A stretch of DNA of 64,000 bases from the NCBI GenBank assembly GCA_963794745.1, contig CAWCEZ010000009.1, positions 62,001 through 126,000 of the forward strand. Reading direction: 5' to 3'. The stretch's first letter is position 1, and each line of letters opens with the position of its first letter. This stretch comes from Fen-671 sp963794745. GTDB lineage: Bacteria > Actinomycetota > Acidimicrobiia > Acidimicrobiales > Palsa-688. The notes beneath the pieces were generated by a model, which saw only the letters and a program-made list of their open reading frames with translations, was not told the DNA's origin and searched no databases. Below, piece after piece: positions 18,544 to 27,123 of the stretch. The position numbers and the translations under genes were made by a program.

Positions 18544-19347
18544 TCAGACACCCAGAGACACGCATGTGGTGCAACTTTCGTCACCCATTGCCCGAGACGA
18601 TGATTCGGCCAGACCCGTTGTCCCGCCGTACAAAGCTCCCAACATCCCTCTCACCATTCCTCTGTCGACAGCGCAGATGACCGGGTGCTGCGAGGCGGCA
18701 TCAAAAAACGGGCAGGCGTCTTTTACGAGAGCCAGGGAGCGACCTCGCTCTTCCGCGTGGGCCGAAAAACCGTGGGCTGTGAGGGCGTCGGCGACAGCAC
18801 GCAGCGCCGACCGCAACGAGCGCTGACTGTCGGCGCCGGCCATTGACTCGGCCAATTTGCACCCGTAAGCGAAGCCCACCTGTTCCGCCATTTCTTCAGC
18901 TGCCTGTTGCGGGAGGAGTGCGAGCGCGCCTCCGAGCAGTGCGACCAGGAGCTCTTCTCCCCGGCTGGAGGTTTCGAGGACCGGGGTCGGCCCACTCGCT
19001 CGGTAAAGCTTTGAGGGGCGTCCAGCACCGGCTGCCCCGGCTCCAACGTGCGCCGTCCTGGCGCTGAAGACCTCGAGGTACCCGCCTGCGGCAAGCTTGT
19101 CGAGGTGGTGGCGAGCGACGTTGGGGTGGAGCGAAAAACGCATCGCCACCTGCGAGGCGGTCACCCCGGAGGCTGAGTCGCGCACGTGCAGGTAGACCTG
19201 CCTGCGGGTCGGGTCTCCGAAGGCGGAGGTCACCGCCGCGACCACGGCCGAGAACTCGCTCCCGCTGAGCGGTTTTCTGGCACTCCCGGCGTCAGCAGGG
19301 CTTACCTGGGCCTCGACGGCCACAGCCTCCTCTGCCAGCTGCACCAT
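18544..19347 (-). CDS. SufR-like winged-helix regulator with C-terminal cysteine cluster
   Basis: 267 aa. ArsR/SufR-like HTH at residues about 35-95 (GDPTRRQVYLHVRD, then VTASQVAMRFSLHPNVARHH). The C-terminal part contains KDACPFFDAASQHPVICAVD and a final GDESCTTC, the spaced cysteines that bind an Fe-S cluster in SufR-type repressors. It is divergent from mrp with only about 20 nt between start codons, so it probably controls mrp and itself according to Fe-S status. That link is inference. Confidence 0.72.
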   Translation of the reverse strand: MVQLAEEAVAVEAQVSPADAGSARKPLSGSEFSAVVAAVTSAFGDPTRRQVYLHVRDSASGVTASQVAMRFSLHPNVARHHLDKLAAGGYLEVFSARTAHVGAGAAGAGRPSKLYRASGPTPVLETSSRGEELLVALLGGALALLPQQAAEEMAEQVGFAYGCKLAESMAGADSQRSLRSALRAVADALTAHGFSAHAEERGRSLALVKDACPFFDAASQHPVICAVDRGMVRGMLGALYGGTTGLAESSSRAMGDESCTTCVSLGV

Positions 19348-19368
19348 TGTCAGACATCGTACCTGCGG

Positions 19369-20226
19369 ATGGGCCGCCTCGGCCCAAGTAGCATGGGCTC
19401 GGTGCCCTCAGGCCCGTTTTCTCCAGGCCACGCGGCAACCCGGGTAATCGGTGTCAGCTCCGGCAAGGGCGGTGTCGGCAAATCGTCCGTCACCGTCAAC
19501 GTCGCGGTAGCTCTCGCTGTCGCAGGTCATTCGGTCGCGATCCTGGATGCTGACGTCTACGGGTTTTCTGTCCCCGCCATGCTCGGGCTCGCGGGCACGC
19601 CGGCGACGAGCGGCGGGCTCACCATGACCGACGGCAAGGTACAACCGCCGGCAGCGTTCGGCGTGAGGGTCATGTCGATGGGTTTTTTCGCCAACGAAGA
19701 GCAGCCCGTCATTTGGCGGGGGCCGATGCTGCACAAAGCTCTCGAGCAGTTCCTCGCCGACGTGGACTGGGGAGACCCGGATTTCCTGCTGGTGGACATG
19801 CCTCCCGGGACCGGCGACGTGGCCTTGTCGATGTCCGAGTACCTGCCAGCCTCGGAGGTCTATGTGGTCACGACTCCCCAGGTTGCCGCAAAGCGAGTGG
19901 CTCAACGCAGCGCTTACATGGCACGCAAGCTCAACCTGCCGCTGCGGGGTGTGATCGAGAACATGAGCTGGTTCAGCGGGCCCGATGGCTCTAGGTACGA
20001 GATCTTCGGCAACGGCGGCGGCGCTGCGCTCGCCGAGGAGCTCGGTGTGCCGCTTCTTGGGCAGGTCCCCCTGGTCGCGGCGGTACGCGAGGGCGGTGAC
20101 TCGGGGCACCCGATCGTCGTCGCCGAGCCGGGGTCGGAAGCGGCCGAGGCGTTCAAGTCGATCGCACGCCAGATCGTGGACCTCGGCCGGAGCAGGGTCT
20201 TCCGTGACGAGCTACGAATTAAATAA
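19369..20226 (+). CDS. mrp: Mrp/ApbC-type Fe-S cluster carrier ATPase
   Basis: 285 aa from ATG 19369; ATG 19393 is an alternative and neither has a clear ribosome site, so leaderless translation is possible. Deviant Walker A is SSGKGGVGKSS, Walker B FLLVDMPPGTGD, and NMSW ends the core. The N-terminal MIP18 (DUF59) domain of many Mrp proteins is absent. A CxxC pair typical of the family is not evident. It would store and transfer [4Fe-4S] clusters. Confidence 0.88.
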   Translation: MGRLGPSSMGSVPSGPFSPGHAATRVIGVSSGKGGVGKSSVTVNVAVALAVAGHSVAILDADVYGFSVPAMLGLAGTPATSGGLTMTDGKVQPPAAFGVRVMSMGFFANEEQPVIWRGPMLHKALEQFLADVDWGDPDFLLVDMPPGTGDVALSMSEYLPASEVYVVTTPQVAAKRVAQRSAYMARKLNLPLRGVIENMSWFSGPDGSRYEIFGNGGGAALAEELGVPLLGQVPLVAAVREGGDSGHPIVVAEPGSEAAEAFKSIARQIVDLGRSRVFRDELRIK

Positions 20227-20283
20227 AGCCGCCGCAGGCTCAGCCGTCGGGGCGCGCCACGGTAGAGCCCGGTTGGCGCGAAC

Positions 20284-21018
20284 ATGAAGTCGGTGCCTGA
20301 GCCCGAAGGTGGTACGGAAAAGGGGAAGCCCATCGGCCGTCGTGTCGTTTTGGGCATGGCGGGTCTCGGTGCTTTGGGGGTGGTGTTCGGGGCGCCGGTA
20401 GACGGTTGGGTCGCCGATGTGCTGCAGCCGCTCAGCTCAGGCTCAGGCTCGGGGATCGCGGACCTGATACCGGGTTCAGATTATTTTCAGCTTTACACAG
20501 TCACGTCGGGTTTCCCAGAGGTGCCAGCTAACTACCACCTCGTCGTAGACGGCCTAGTCGACAAGTCGCTGAGCCTGACGGTGGCCGACCTCGAGGCGAT
20601 GCCTGCAACCAAGCTCGTGAGGGACTTCCAGTGCGTAACGGGCTGGCGAGTGCCGGGTGTTCATTGGACCGGGGTAAAGCTTGGCTATTTGCTGGACCAG
20701 GCGGGTGTGGCCGCGGAGGGCAAGGCGATCCTCTTCGAGTCCTTTGATGGCGTTTACACAGAGAGCCTCACGATGGCGCAGGCCAGGCTCCCTGATGTGA
20801 TAGTTGCCTACCAGATGCTTGGTGCCCCTGTGACGCGCCCGCATGGTGGCCCGGTCCGGCTGTACATCCCCGAGATGTACGGCTACAAGTCCATAAAGTG
20901 GCTGAGCAAGATCTCTGTCACCGCCGTCGAAGGCAGCGGTTACTGGGAGCAGTACGGGTACGACCTCAACGCTTGGATCGGGCGTAGCAATGGCCGCGAC
21001 GACTCGCCGATCAGCTAA
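20284..21018 (+). CDS. sulfite oxidase/YedY-like molybdopterin oxidoreductase
   Basis: 244 aa. A twin-arginine-like leader (GRRVVLGMAGLGALGVVFGA) suggests export by Tat. The oxidoreductase molybdopterin-binding domain follows: ELP-type segment FPEVPANYHLVVDGLVDKSL, then the molybdenum ligand cysteine in RDFQCVTGW, HWTGVKLGYLL, and GYKSIKWLSKI. The overlapping next gene encodes a cytochrome b that probably couples it to the quinone pool. Substrate unknown. Confidence 0.85.
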   Translation: MKSVPEPEGGTEKGKPIGRRVVLGMAGLGALGVVFGAPVDGWVADVLQPLSSGSGSGIADLIPGSDYFQLYTVTSGFPEVPANYHLVVDGLVDKSLSLTVADLEAMPATKLVRDFQCVTGWRVPGVHWTGVKLGYLLDQAGVAAEGKAILFESFDGVYTESLTMAQARLPDVIVAYQMLGAPVTRPHGGPVRLYIPEMYGYKSIKWLSKISVTAVEGSGYWEQYGYDLNAWIGRSNGRDDSPIS

Positions 21019-21655
21019 AAGAGCGCGCAGCAGCGCCGAGCTGCTCCGCTTCGACTGGGTCGAGCGGGTCGCCCATTGGCTGACCGCGATCGGCTTCATT
21101 ATTTTGATCCTCACGGGTGCAGCGCTATACATCCCGGCGCTGGTCGGCTTTGTCGGCCGGAGGGTGCTGGTGGTGCGTATCCATGTCGATGCAGGTCTGG
21201 CTTTGCCTCTTCCTCTCATCGTTAGCCTCGCCGGCTCCTGGGGTAGGGGCCTGCGGGCCGACCTGAGGCGGCTGAACCGTTGGGGCAGGGATGACCGGGA
21301 ATGGTTACGGCGCAGCGTCCGCTGGGAGCCTACCGAGAAGCTGTCCATCGGGAAGTTCAACGCCGGCCAGAAGCTAAACGCGGCGATCGTCGGAGGCACG
21401 ATTATCGTCATGCTAATGACGGGCTCGGTGATGCACTGGCCCTACTACTTCGCGCTTTCTTGGCGAACAGGCGCCACTTTCATCCATGACATCGTAGCCA
21501 TAGGGTTTTTCGTAGTAATTGTGGGCCATATCTTCATGGCGCTCACCCATCCTCCTGCTTTGCGCTCTATTTTTACTGGCAAGATCAGCCGTGCGTGGGC
21601 CAAGCGCCACGCACCTGAATGGCTCGAAGAGGTCGACAAACAGCCAAACGTCTAA
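20990..21655 (+). CDS. cytochrome b subunit (formate dehydrogenase gamma/b561-like)
   Basis: 221 aa, four helices. Heme-ligand histidines are in RVAHWLTAIGF, RIHVDAG, and FIHDIVAIGFFVVIVGHIFM. It overlaps the molybdoenzyme gene by 29 nt, so the two form a periplasmic oxidoreductase with a membrane anchor that exchanges electrons with quinone. Confidence 0.85.
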   Translation: MAATTRRSAKRARSSAELLRFDWVERVAHWLTAIGFIILILTGAALYIPALVGFVGRRVLVVRIHVDAGLALPLPLIVSLAGSWGRGLRADLRRLNRWGRDDREWLRRSVRWEPTEKLSIGKFNAGQKLNAAIVGGTIIVMLMTGSVMHWPYYFALSWRTGATFIHDIVAIGFFVVIVGHIFMALTHPPALRSIFTGKISRAWAKRHAPEWLEEVDKQPNV

Positions 21656-21771
21656 GTAATTGGGCTCAGACTGGGTCGACCCGGCCTAGGAGGGCCCTGG
21701 CTGCGGCGAGAACGGTGTCGTAGTCGTGCGTAAGTGCGAAAAGGTAGCGGCGTTGAAGGTCCGGGCCACTA

Positions 21772-22872
21772 TCACCTAGAATCCTTGGCGATCAAAGCAC
21801 CTGTGTAATGAGCCCCGACGATGATGACGGTCCATTCGCCACGCAGGGGGTCGCGAGGGGCGAGGCTCGCACCTCGCACGCCCTTGGCCGGGTTTGTCGA
21901 CATGCCGGCACCGAGCGCGACGACCAGGGGGCAGCGTTCGGCCAGGTCCTGGTACCGCGCGGCGGTGGCAGGTGTGAACCGGCTGGCACTTTGGAACGCG
22001 CCAAGCACAAGCGGGGGGGTCTGCAGGCTAAGACCCTGTTGTTCGATGTGGCGTGACATCGACAGCAAGAGGCCCTTTGTCCCGATGCGAACCCGGCGCG
22101 GGTCTAGCAACTCGAAGGCCGTCCCGCTGGTACAAATCGGCGCGTCCAGCAGTGGGATCGCCTGGTGTGGTGGCAGGTACGTGCCAAGCGGCCCGGGCCG
22201 GGAGAAGTACCAGCCTTGCCCGAGCGTCGCTCCGAGGGCTAGTGCCTGTCGAAGATGGACCTCCGTCTCGATGCCCTCCGCCAGGATCGTGGCGCCGGAC
22301 CGCTCAGCGTAGGCGGCGACAGCGGTCAGTACCCGCGCTTGGCCGGCATCGGGCCACTGCTGGACGAGGGAGATGTCGAGCTTGATGACATCGGGCGCCA
22401 AGAACGGCAGGAGGGCAAGTGAATCGGGTACTGCTCCGACATCGTCGAGAGCGATCCCGCACCCCCGGTCACGCACCTCGCGCAGCGATCGGAGCAGCTC
22501 AGCTGGGTTGTGCATCAAGGCCCGCTCGGTGATCTCCGCTATCAGTCTAGGCCCTGTGCTCCGTTCCGTCAGAGCGCCGACGGACATGCCTGGCTCGACG
22601 TTGACGAACACCTTGAACCCTTCGGGCAGATCAGAACCCCGGAGCCCCTCGACCGCGGCCCGCTGGCACTTCGTGTCCAGTTCCTCGACCCGGCCGGTGC
22701 GCCGAGCGTGCTCGAAGGCGGCGTCTGGGCCAATTCCGAGCCCAGGCCAACGCGCTAGCGCCTCGGCCCCCACCACATCGCCGTGCTCGAGGGCAACGAT
22801 CGACTGGTAGCCCGGACGGATCTGCTCCACATCGAAAATGCGCTCGAGCGTCACATGTTCAGTTGCTGTCAT
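21772..22872 (-). CDS. EAL-domain c-di-GMP phosphodiesterase with C-terminal DICT domain
   Basis: 366 aa from ATG 22872 (AGGAAG upstream). The EAL domain has VGAEALARW, LIAEITERA, IALDDVG, VIKLDISLV and ILAEGIETE, keeping the EAL and the second-metal DD pair, so it may hydrolyse cyclic di-GMP. From about residue 250 a DICT sensory domain follows (LLLSMSRHIEQQGL, then LGAFQSASRF and a W-x-V-x-x-x-G-x-H-Y end). It may oppose the GGDEF protein at 5 kb. Confidence 0.85.
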   Translation of the reverse strand: MTATEHVTLERIFDVEQIRPGYQSIVALEHGDVVGAEALARWPGLGIGPDAAFEHARRTGRVEELDTKCQRAAVEGLRGSDLPEGFKVFVNVEPGMSVGALTERSTGPRLIAEITERALMHNPAELLRSLREVRDRGCGIALDDVGAVPDSLALLPFLAPDVIKLDISLVQQWPDAGQARVLTAVAAYAERSGATILAEGIETEVHLRQALALGATLGQGWYFSRPGPLGTYLPPHQAIPLLDAPICTSGTAFELLDPRRVRIGTKGLLLSMSRHIEQQGLSLQTPPLVLGAFQSASRFTPATAARYQDLAERCPLVVALGAGMSTNPAKGVRGASLAPRDPLRGEWTVIIVGAHYTGALIAKDSR

Positions 22873-22977
22873 CTTCCTGTATCGGCATGCGGCTGCAGGA
22901 CAATAATCGGCGGAGAGACCTCCCACTCTGCACGACAGGCCTAAAATGTCCCGCCGGGCAGGGCTAGCGTTCCGGCA

Positions 22978-23493
22978 ATGGAAACTTGGGATGCCATCAT
23001 GGCCCGCCGCAACGTGCGGGCCTACGCCGACCGCCCCATTGCGCAGGCCGACCTGGAGCGCGTGCTGGAGGCCGGATGGGCCGCGCCATCAGCCATGAAC
23101 CGACAGCATCGCGACTTCGTCGTCTGCACGGAACGGGCCGATCTCGAGGCACTGTCGCAAGTGTGGCAATACGCTGGCCACGTCGCCGCCTCGGCGGCCA
23201 CCGTCGCCGTTGTAGCCCCCTCACCCGCGGACAAAGGAGCCGGTGAGGTCGACCAGTTCGACATTGGCCAGGCTGTCATGGCCATGGCTATTGCCGCAGC
23301 AGACCGGGGCATCGGTAGCGGCCACGCATCGGTCGAGGACCAGGACAAGGCCCGGGCCATCCTCGGTTTCCCCGGCGACCACTATTGCGCCTATCTACTT
23401 GCCCTTGGTTACCCAGCAGACCGACCTTTGGCGCCGATGAAACACTTGGACCGGCGACCCTTTGACCAAGTCGTGCACCGCGGCCACTGGTGA
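22978..23493 (+). CDS. nitroreductase-family flavoprotein
   Basis: 171 aa. Conserved FMN-binding pattern IMARRNVRAYADRPI near the N-terminus, AAPSAMNRQHRDFVV, the mid-domain VMAMAIAAADRGIGSGHAS, and C-terminal LGYPADRPLAP. Expected to reduce nitro groups or quinones with NAD(P)H. Stand-alone gene. Confidence 0.88.
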   Translation: METWDAIMARRNVRAYADRPIAQADLERVLEAGWAAPSAMNRQHRDFVVCTERADLEALSQVWQYAGHVAASAATVAVVAPSPADKGAGEVDQFDIGQAVMAMAIAAADRGIGSGHASVEDQDKARAILGFPGDHYCAYLLALGYPADRPLAPMKHLDRRPFDQVVHRGHW

Positions 23494-23524
23494 GCGAAGG
23501 CGACGGCGGCGGCCCTACGCGCCC

Positions 23525-23821
23525 TCACAGGCGCGAATTGTCGACGACCTGAGCGATCCCGACATAGTCGATGCTGGGCTTCACCCCGTAGAGGGTGGTC
23601 ACTCGTTCTCGGAGCCCCTCTGTAAAGAACGCTTCAGCCGCCTCGTCTGACTCCCACACGTAGAAGTTGACCGCGCGCTGCTCTTTCTCGTCGAAAGTAA
23701 AGAACTTGAAGCGCAGCCCGGGCATACCCTCGAACATGCTGCGTGCATTTTGGGCGACTTGCTCCACGCGCGAGCGGTCGAAGTCGCCGTCATACTGGAA
23801 CGTAACGTAAACCCCCGTCAT
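23525..23821 (-). CDS. small dimeric alpha/beta-barrel (YdhR/ABM-like) protein
   Basis: 98 aa from ATG 23821 with GGAGG upstream. The pattern VYVTFQYDGDFDRSRVEQVA, MPGLRFKFFTFDEKEQRAVN and FYVWESDEAAEAFF is typical of ferredoxin-like YdhR or antibiotic-monooxygenase-type proteins. Function unknown. Confidence 0.7.
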   Translation of the reverse strand: MTGVYVTFQYDGDFDRSRVEQVAQNARSMFEGMPGLRFKFFTFDEKEQRAVNFYVWESDEAAEAFFTEGLRERVTTLYGVKPSIDYVGIAQVVDNSRL

Positions 23822-24030
23822 GCCGGCCTCCATTCGTCACCAAGGTTTCTCTCGGCCTTGGACGAAGCAAGCCTATGTAGTGGGGCCTAGGCACGGCACG
23901 CGATCGCGGGTATATCGAAGCCTCCGTGATCGGGACTGCAAGCAGCGGTCGGGCGAGCGGGCTGCACTGCGCAGACGGATCCCTCGTACTATCGGTCGGT
24001 GCCTTGTCGCCGTCGCTGGGACCACTGCCA

Positions 24031-25041
24031 ATGAACGCTGCACCCGTGGTGCAGGCGGGCATTGATTTCGGGGGGACGGGTACTCGGTTCGCCATAGTCT
24101 CGGCAGGCGCGGCCGTCGCTGTGTCGGAGGCGGTGACCGGCGAACTCGGGGAGGGTACGCCCGCTGAGCGCGTGACGAGGCTTGCTGGCGTTGTGAAAGG
24201 CCTGCTGCCCGACGGCCCCCGGCTGGAGGGCGTTGGGATCGGTGCGAGTGGGCCAGTGTTGTTGCCCAGCGGGACGATCTCAAACCCGGACACGCTTCCC
24301 TGGTTTTCGGGTTTCGACTTGGGGGGCATGCTGGCCGCCGAGCTTGGGGTGCCGGTCGTCATAGACAACGACGCTGTCGGTTGGGCTTTGGGCGAGCATC
24401 ATTTCGGAGCAGGACGCGGGTGCGAGCGGTTGCTGCTCGTGACCCTCGGGACGGGCATCGGGGTCGCCTTTTTGGACCACGGGCGCCCCTTCCGGGACCG
24501 GCACGGTCAGCACCCCGAGTGCGGTCACCTACCGGTGCAGCCGGGCGGGCCGAATTGTTACTGCGGCCTGGTCGGGTGTTGGGAAATGCTGGCTAATCGG
24601 GCCAGCCTGGAGGTGCGTGCCTCAGAGGTTACGGGCACCCTCGACCTCAGTGTTGCCTACGACCTTTTACAGACGGGGCACCGCGAGCTCGCAGCGGTGC
24701 TCATCGATTACGGCCACGCGGTAGGCCGAGGCCTTGAGCCCCTCAACGTCGCTTACAGCCCGGACCTGGCGATCTTGGCCGGTAGCGTGAGCCGGTTCCT
24801 GCCATATTTCGCGCCTGGCTTGGACAAAGAGATCCGCCGCCGGCCGGGCTTTTCCAACGAGTTGGAAGTGGTCGAGTCGGCGCTCGGCCCGTACGGGGGG
24901 GCGATGGGTGCGTCGGTACTCGGACGGGTCAGTGCCCAGGGGACGTTGGGTCTTTCGTCAAATGGCGACGGTGACCTTCTGACCAAAGAGGAAACGGCCC
25001 GGTTCGACCCCGAGCCCACGGGCGACCTCGGCGCTGAGTAG
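24031..25041 (+). CDS. ROK-family sugar kinase/regulator
   Basis: 336 aa from ATG 24031. The phosphate loop is GIDFGGTGTRFAIV, DNDAVGWALGEHHFGAG follows, and the ROK zinc motif ends in CYCGLVGCWE. No HTH is present, so it is a kinase (glucokinase/ManNAc kinase type) and not a NagC-type repressor. Its 3' end overlaps the convergent SIS-domain gene by 84 nt, an unusually long overlap. Confidence 0.85.
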   Translation: MNAAPVVQAGIDFGGTGTRFAIVSAGAAVAVSEAVTGELGEGTPAERVTRLAGVVKGLLPDGPRLEGVGIGASGPVLLPSGTISNPDTLPWFSGFDLGGMLAAELGVPVVIDNDAVGWALGEHHFGAGRGCERLLLVTLGTGIGVAFLDHGRPFRDRHGQHPECGHLPVQPGGPNCYCGLVGCWEMLANRASLEVRASEVTGTLDLSVAYDLLQTGHRELAAVLIDYGHAVGRGLEPLNVAYSPDLAILAGSVSRFLPYFAPGLDKEIRRRPGFSNELEVVESALGPYGGAMGASVLGRVSAQGTLGLSSNGDGDLLTKEETARFDPEPTGDLGAE

Positions 25042-25983
25042 CTGGACGAGTTTCGCCCCGCACACGAGGCGCCCCAATCGGCTCGAACTGCCAGTCGTCA
25101 ACGACCATTGCGAGCCCAGCTCACCTCCGGTATCAACTGCCATGACGAGAGCACCGCTACGCACCAGCTCGCTGCCCAACGTGGTCAGCGAAGCATTCTC
25201 GTCTCCTGGCCCGAACAGGAAGCTCACCAGACCTGGGCCGGCTAGCTCGATGGGCCCGTGACGGAACTCGCCGGTAAGGAAAGCCTCCGCTGGGAACTTG
25301 GCCACCTCGTTGAACAGCAGCGCAGCTATTTGAGCGGTGGCCAGGTCGGACGGAGCGGCTACAAATGCGAAGCGAGGACGAGGGAAGGCCAGTCCCGCCG
25401 AGACGATGGGGGCCACGTCCGGCGCGAAGCGATCTACCTCGGCGGCGGCGGCGGTAACCCGCTCGACAGCACTGGCGTCGTCGTGGTGCCTGAGCACCCC
25501 GAGGGCTCTTTCGTGAGCTGCCAAGGTCGATATGTAACTTTTGGTGCTGACCGCATCTTCCTCCCCGAAGTGAAGCCCCACTACGACATCGGCCGCCTGG
25601 GCCAGCGTGCTCTCGGGGTCGTTCGTCGTAGCCAAAAGCGCCGCCGGGCGTCTGGCGCCAGCCAGTTCGTCGAGGAGCGCGACCACCTCACCGCTTTCCC
25701 CCGACTGCGAGGTCACCCACAACAACGACCCGGGCGTCACCAGCTCCGGCATGGCGAGGAGCTGTGCCGTGCTGACCCACCAGGCCGGGCGGCCTTCGGC
25801 CACCATCTCCGACCACGTTGGGTGGCTGGCGACCAAGGAGGCGCCCATCCCGGTGAGGATGATGCGGTCATGACCGTCAAGGTCGAGCCTGGTCAGGGCT
25901 TCAGGCAAGGCGCTAGCGGCCAACGCCCGCAACGCCGCCGGCTCTTGGGCAATATCACGTTCGAAAGCACTAGTCGTCGTCAT
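24958..25983 (-). CDS. double SIS-domain sugar isomerase/deaminase
   Basis: 341 aa from ATG 25983. Two SIS domains: first with RIILTGMGASL and WVTSQSGESGEVVALLDEL, second with TAQIAALLFNEVAKFPAEAF and TGEFRHGPIELAGPG, the typical sugar-phosphate site. It resembles the isomerase half of GlmS or AgaS. It overlaps the DeoR regulator gene upstream by 14 nt. Confidence 0.85.
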   Translation of the reverse strand: MTTTSAFERDIAQEPAALRALAASALPEALTRLDLDGHDRIILTGMGASLVASHPTWSEMVAEGRPAWWVSTAQLLAMPELVTPGSLLWVTSQSGESGEVVALLDELAGARRPAALLATTNDPESTLAQAADVVVGLHFGEEDAVSTKSYISTLAAHERALGVLRHHDDASAVERVTAAAAEVDRFAPDVAPIVSAGLAFPRPRFAFVAAPSDLATAQIAALLFNEVAKFPAEAFLTGEFRHGPIELAGPGLVSFLFGPGDENASLTTLGSELVRSGALVMAVDTGGELGSQWSLTTGSSSRLGRLVCGAKLVQLLSAEVARGLGVEPGRFLFGQKVTVAI

Positions 25984-26821
25984 CGCTCCGGTCCCCTTCG
26001 TTGCTTTTGGCATGTTCAGTCCCGTTGTAGTTCACAGCGGAAGAGCCATCCGTCGCCTCGTGGCCGGCAACGCGAACTTCGAGGCCATGGGCCTCCAGCG
26101 CTGAGCGCTGCTCGTCCGTGACGGCAGCGTCGGTCACCAGCAGGTCGGCGGCGTTGAGCGCGCAGATGCGAGCGAAGGCTGTTCGCCCGATCTTGTTGGC
26201 ATCGCAGGCGACGATGCAGTGAGAGGATGCGCCGAGCGCCGTCCGCTTCACGGCAGCGTCGTCAGGATGCCATTCGGTGAAGCCCTGGTCGGCGTGGGCT
26301 GCGCTTACCGTCATGATGTAGAGGTCGAAGTGGTAGTCCTCGAGCATCCGCCCGGTCTCCGGGCCGACCAGCGATTGCTCGCCCGGCCTCACCATCCCGC
26401 CGGTGACCATGAGCCTGACCGAGGAGGACGATGCCAGCGCGGCCGCTACCCGTAGGGAAGGCGTGCACACGGTGATCTGCCTGTGCGACAACTGCTCAGC
26501 TATGGCTACGCCCGTCGTCCCCGCGTCCAGGATGACGGCTTGGCCGTCGTCGACTAGCGAAGCGACCATCGTGGCGATCTGTCGCTTGGCCGGTAGCTGG
26601 AGCTTGGCCCGAACGGCAAAGGGGGGCTCGTAACTGCCGCTACTTATCCTGGTGGCCCCGCCGTACACCCGGCGCAAGGCACCGTCGGCCTCGAGAAGGG
26701 CGAGGTCTCTCCTCATGGTCATTGCGGAGACGCCAAGCTCAGTCGACAGGGCGTCGACCTCCACCCTGCCGTTCTCTGAGACCCTTTGGAGTATCCGTTC
26801 GTGGCGCTCGTTTGGGCGCAT
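25970..26821 (-). CDS. DeoR-family transcriptional regulator
   Basis: 283 aa from ATG 26821 with GGGAG upstream; a TTG at 26872 would add 17 residues. DeoR HTH at the N-terminus (RHERILQRVSENGRVEVDAL, then SAMTMRRDLALLEADGALRR), followed by the effector domain with ILDAGTTGVAIAEQL and CDANKIGRTAFA. Likely controls the sugar genes on both sides, including the divergent binding-protein operon. Confidence 0.9.
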   Translation of the reverse strand: MRPNERHERILQRVSENGRVEVDALSTELGVSAMTMRRDLALLEADGALRRVYGGATRISSGSYEPPFAVRAKLQLPAKRQIATMVASLVDDGQAVILDAGTTGVAIAEQLSHRQITVCTPSLRVAAALASSSSVRLMVTGGMVRPGEQSLVGPETGRMLEDYHFDLYIMTVSAAHADQGFTEWHPDDAAVKRTALGASSHCIVACDANKIGRTAFARICALNAADLLVTDAAVTDEQRSALEAHGLEVRVAGHEATDGSSAVNYNGTEHAKSNEGDRSDDDD

Positions 26822-27004
26822 CGCGTCCGCCCCACTCCCTACGGGGTTGACTTGGTCTATCGGTTCGACCAACTTTCATGAGAAGTATAACAGCGGAGAT
26901 GGTCGACTTCCAGGATGTTTCCGAGAAGACCCGAGGCGACCTGCGGCGGCCCGGCCTAGCAAAAGAGCTTGTAGGGCCTTCACTATAAGCAGGCGGCCCT
27001 TGGC

Positions 27005-27033
27005 TTGCTTCGCTCCGCGCCGCTTGGTACGAT
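27005..27033 (+). promoter_or_regulatory. predicted sigma70-type promoter for the sugar ABC operon
   Basis: TTGCTT at 27005-27010 and TACGAT at 27028-27033 are separated by exactly 17 nt and lie about 90 nt before the binding-protein start. It is in the divergent region beside the deoR gene. Prediction only. Confidence 0.4.
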
Positions 27034-27123
27034 CATCCAGACAGTTCGATCTACCACCTTAAATCTTCGTTCGCACACTTTCACCCGCTTTGGTGGCCGT
27101 GAGCTAGGACGGCCGAAGGAGGG

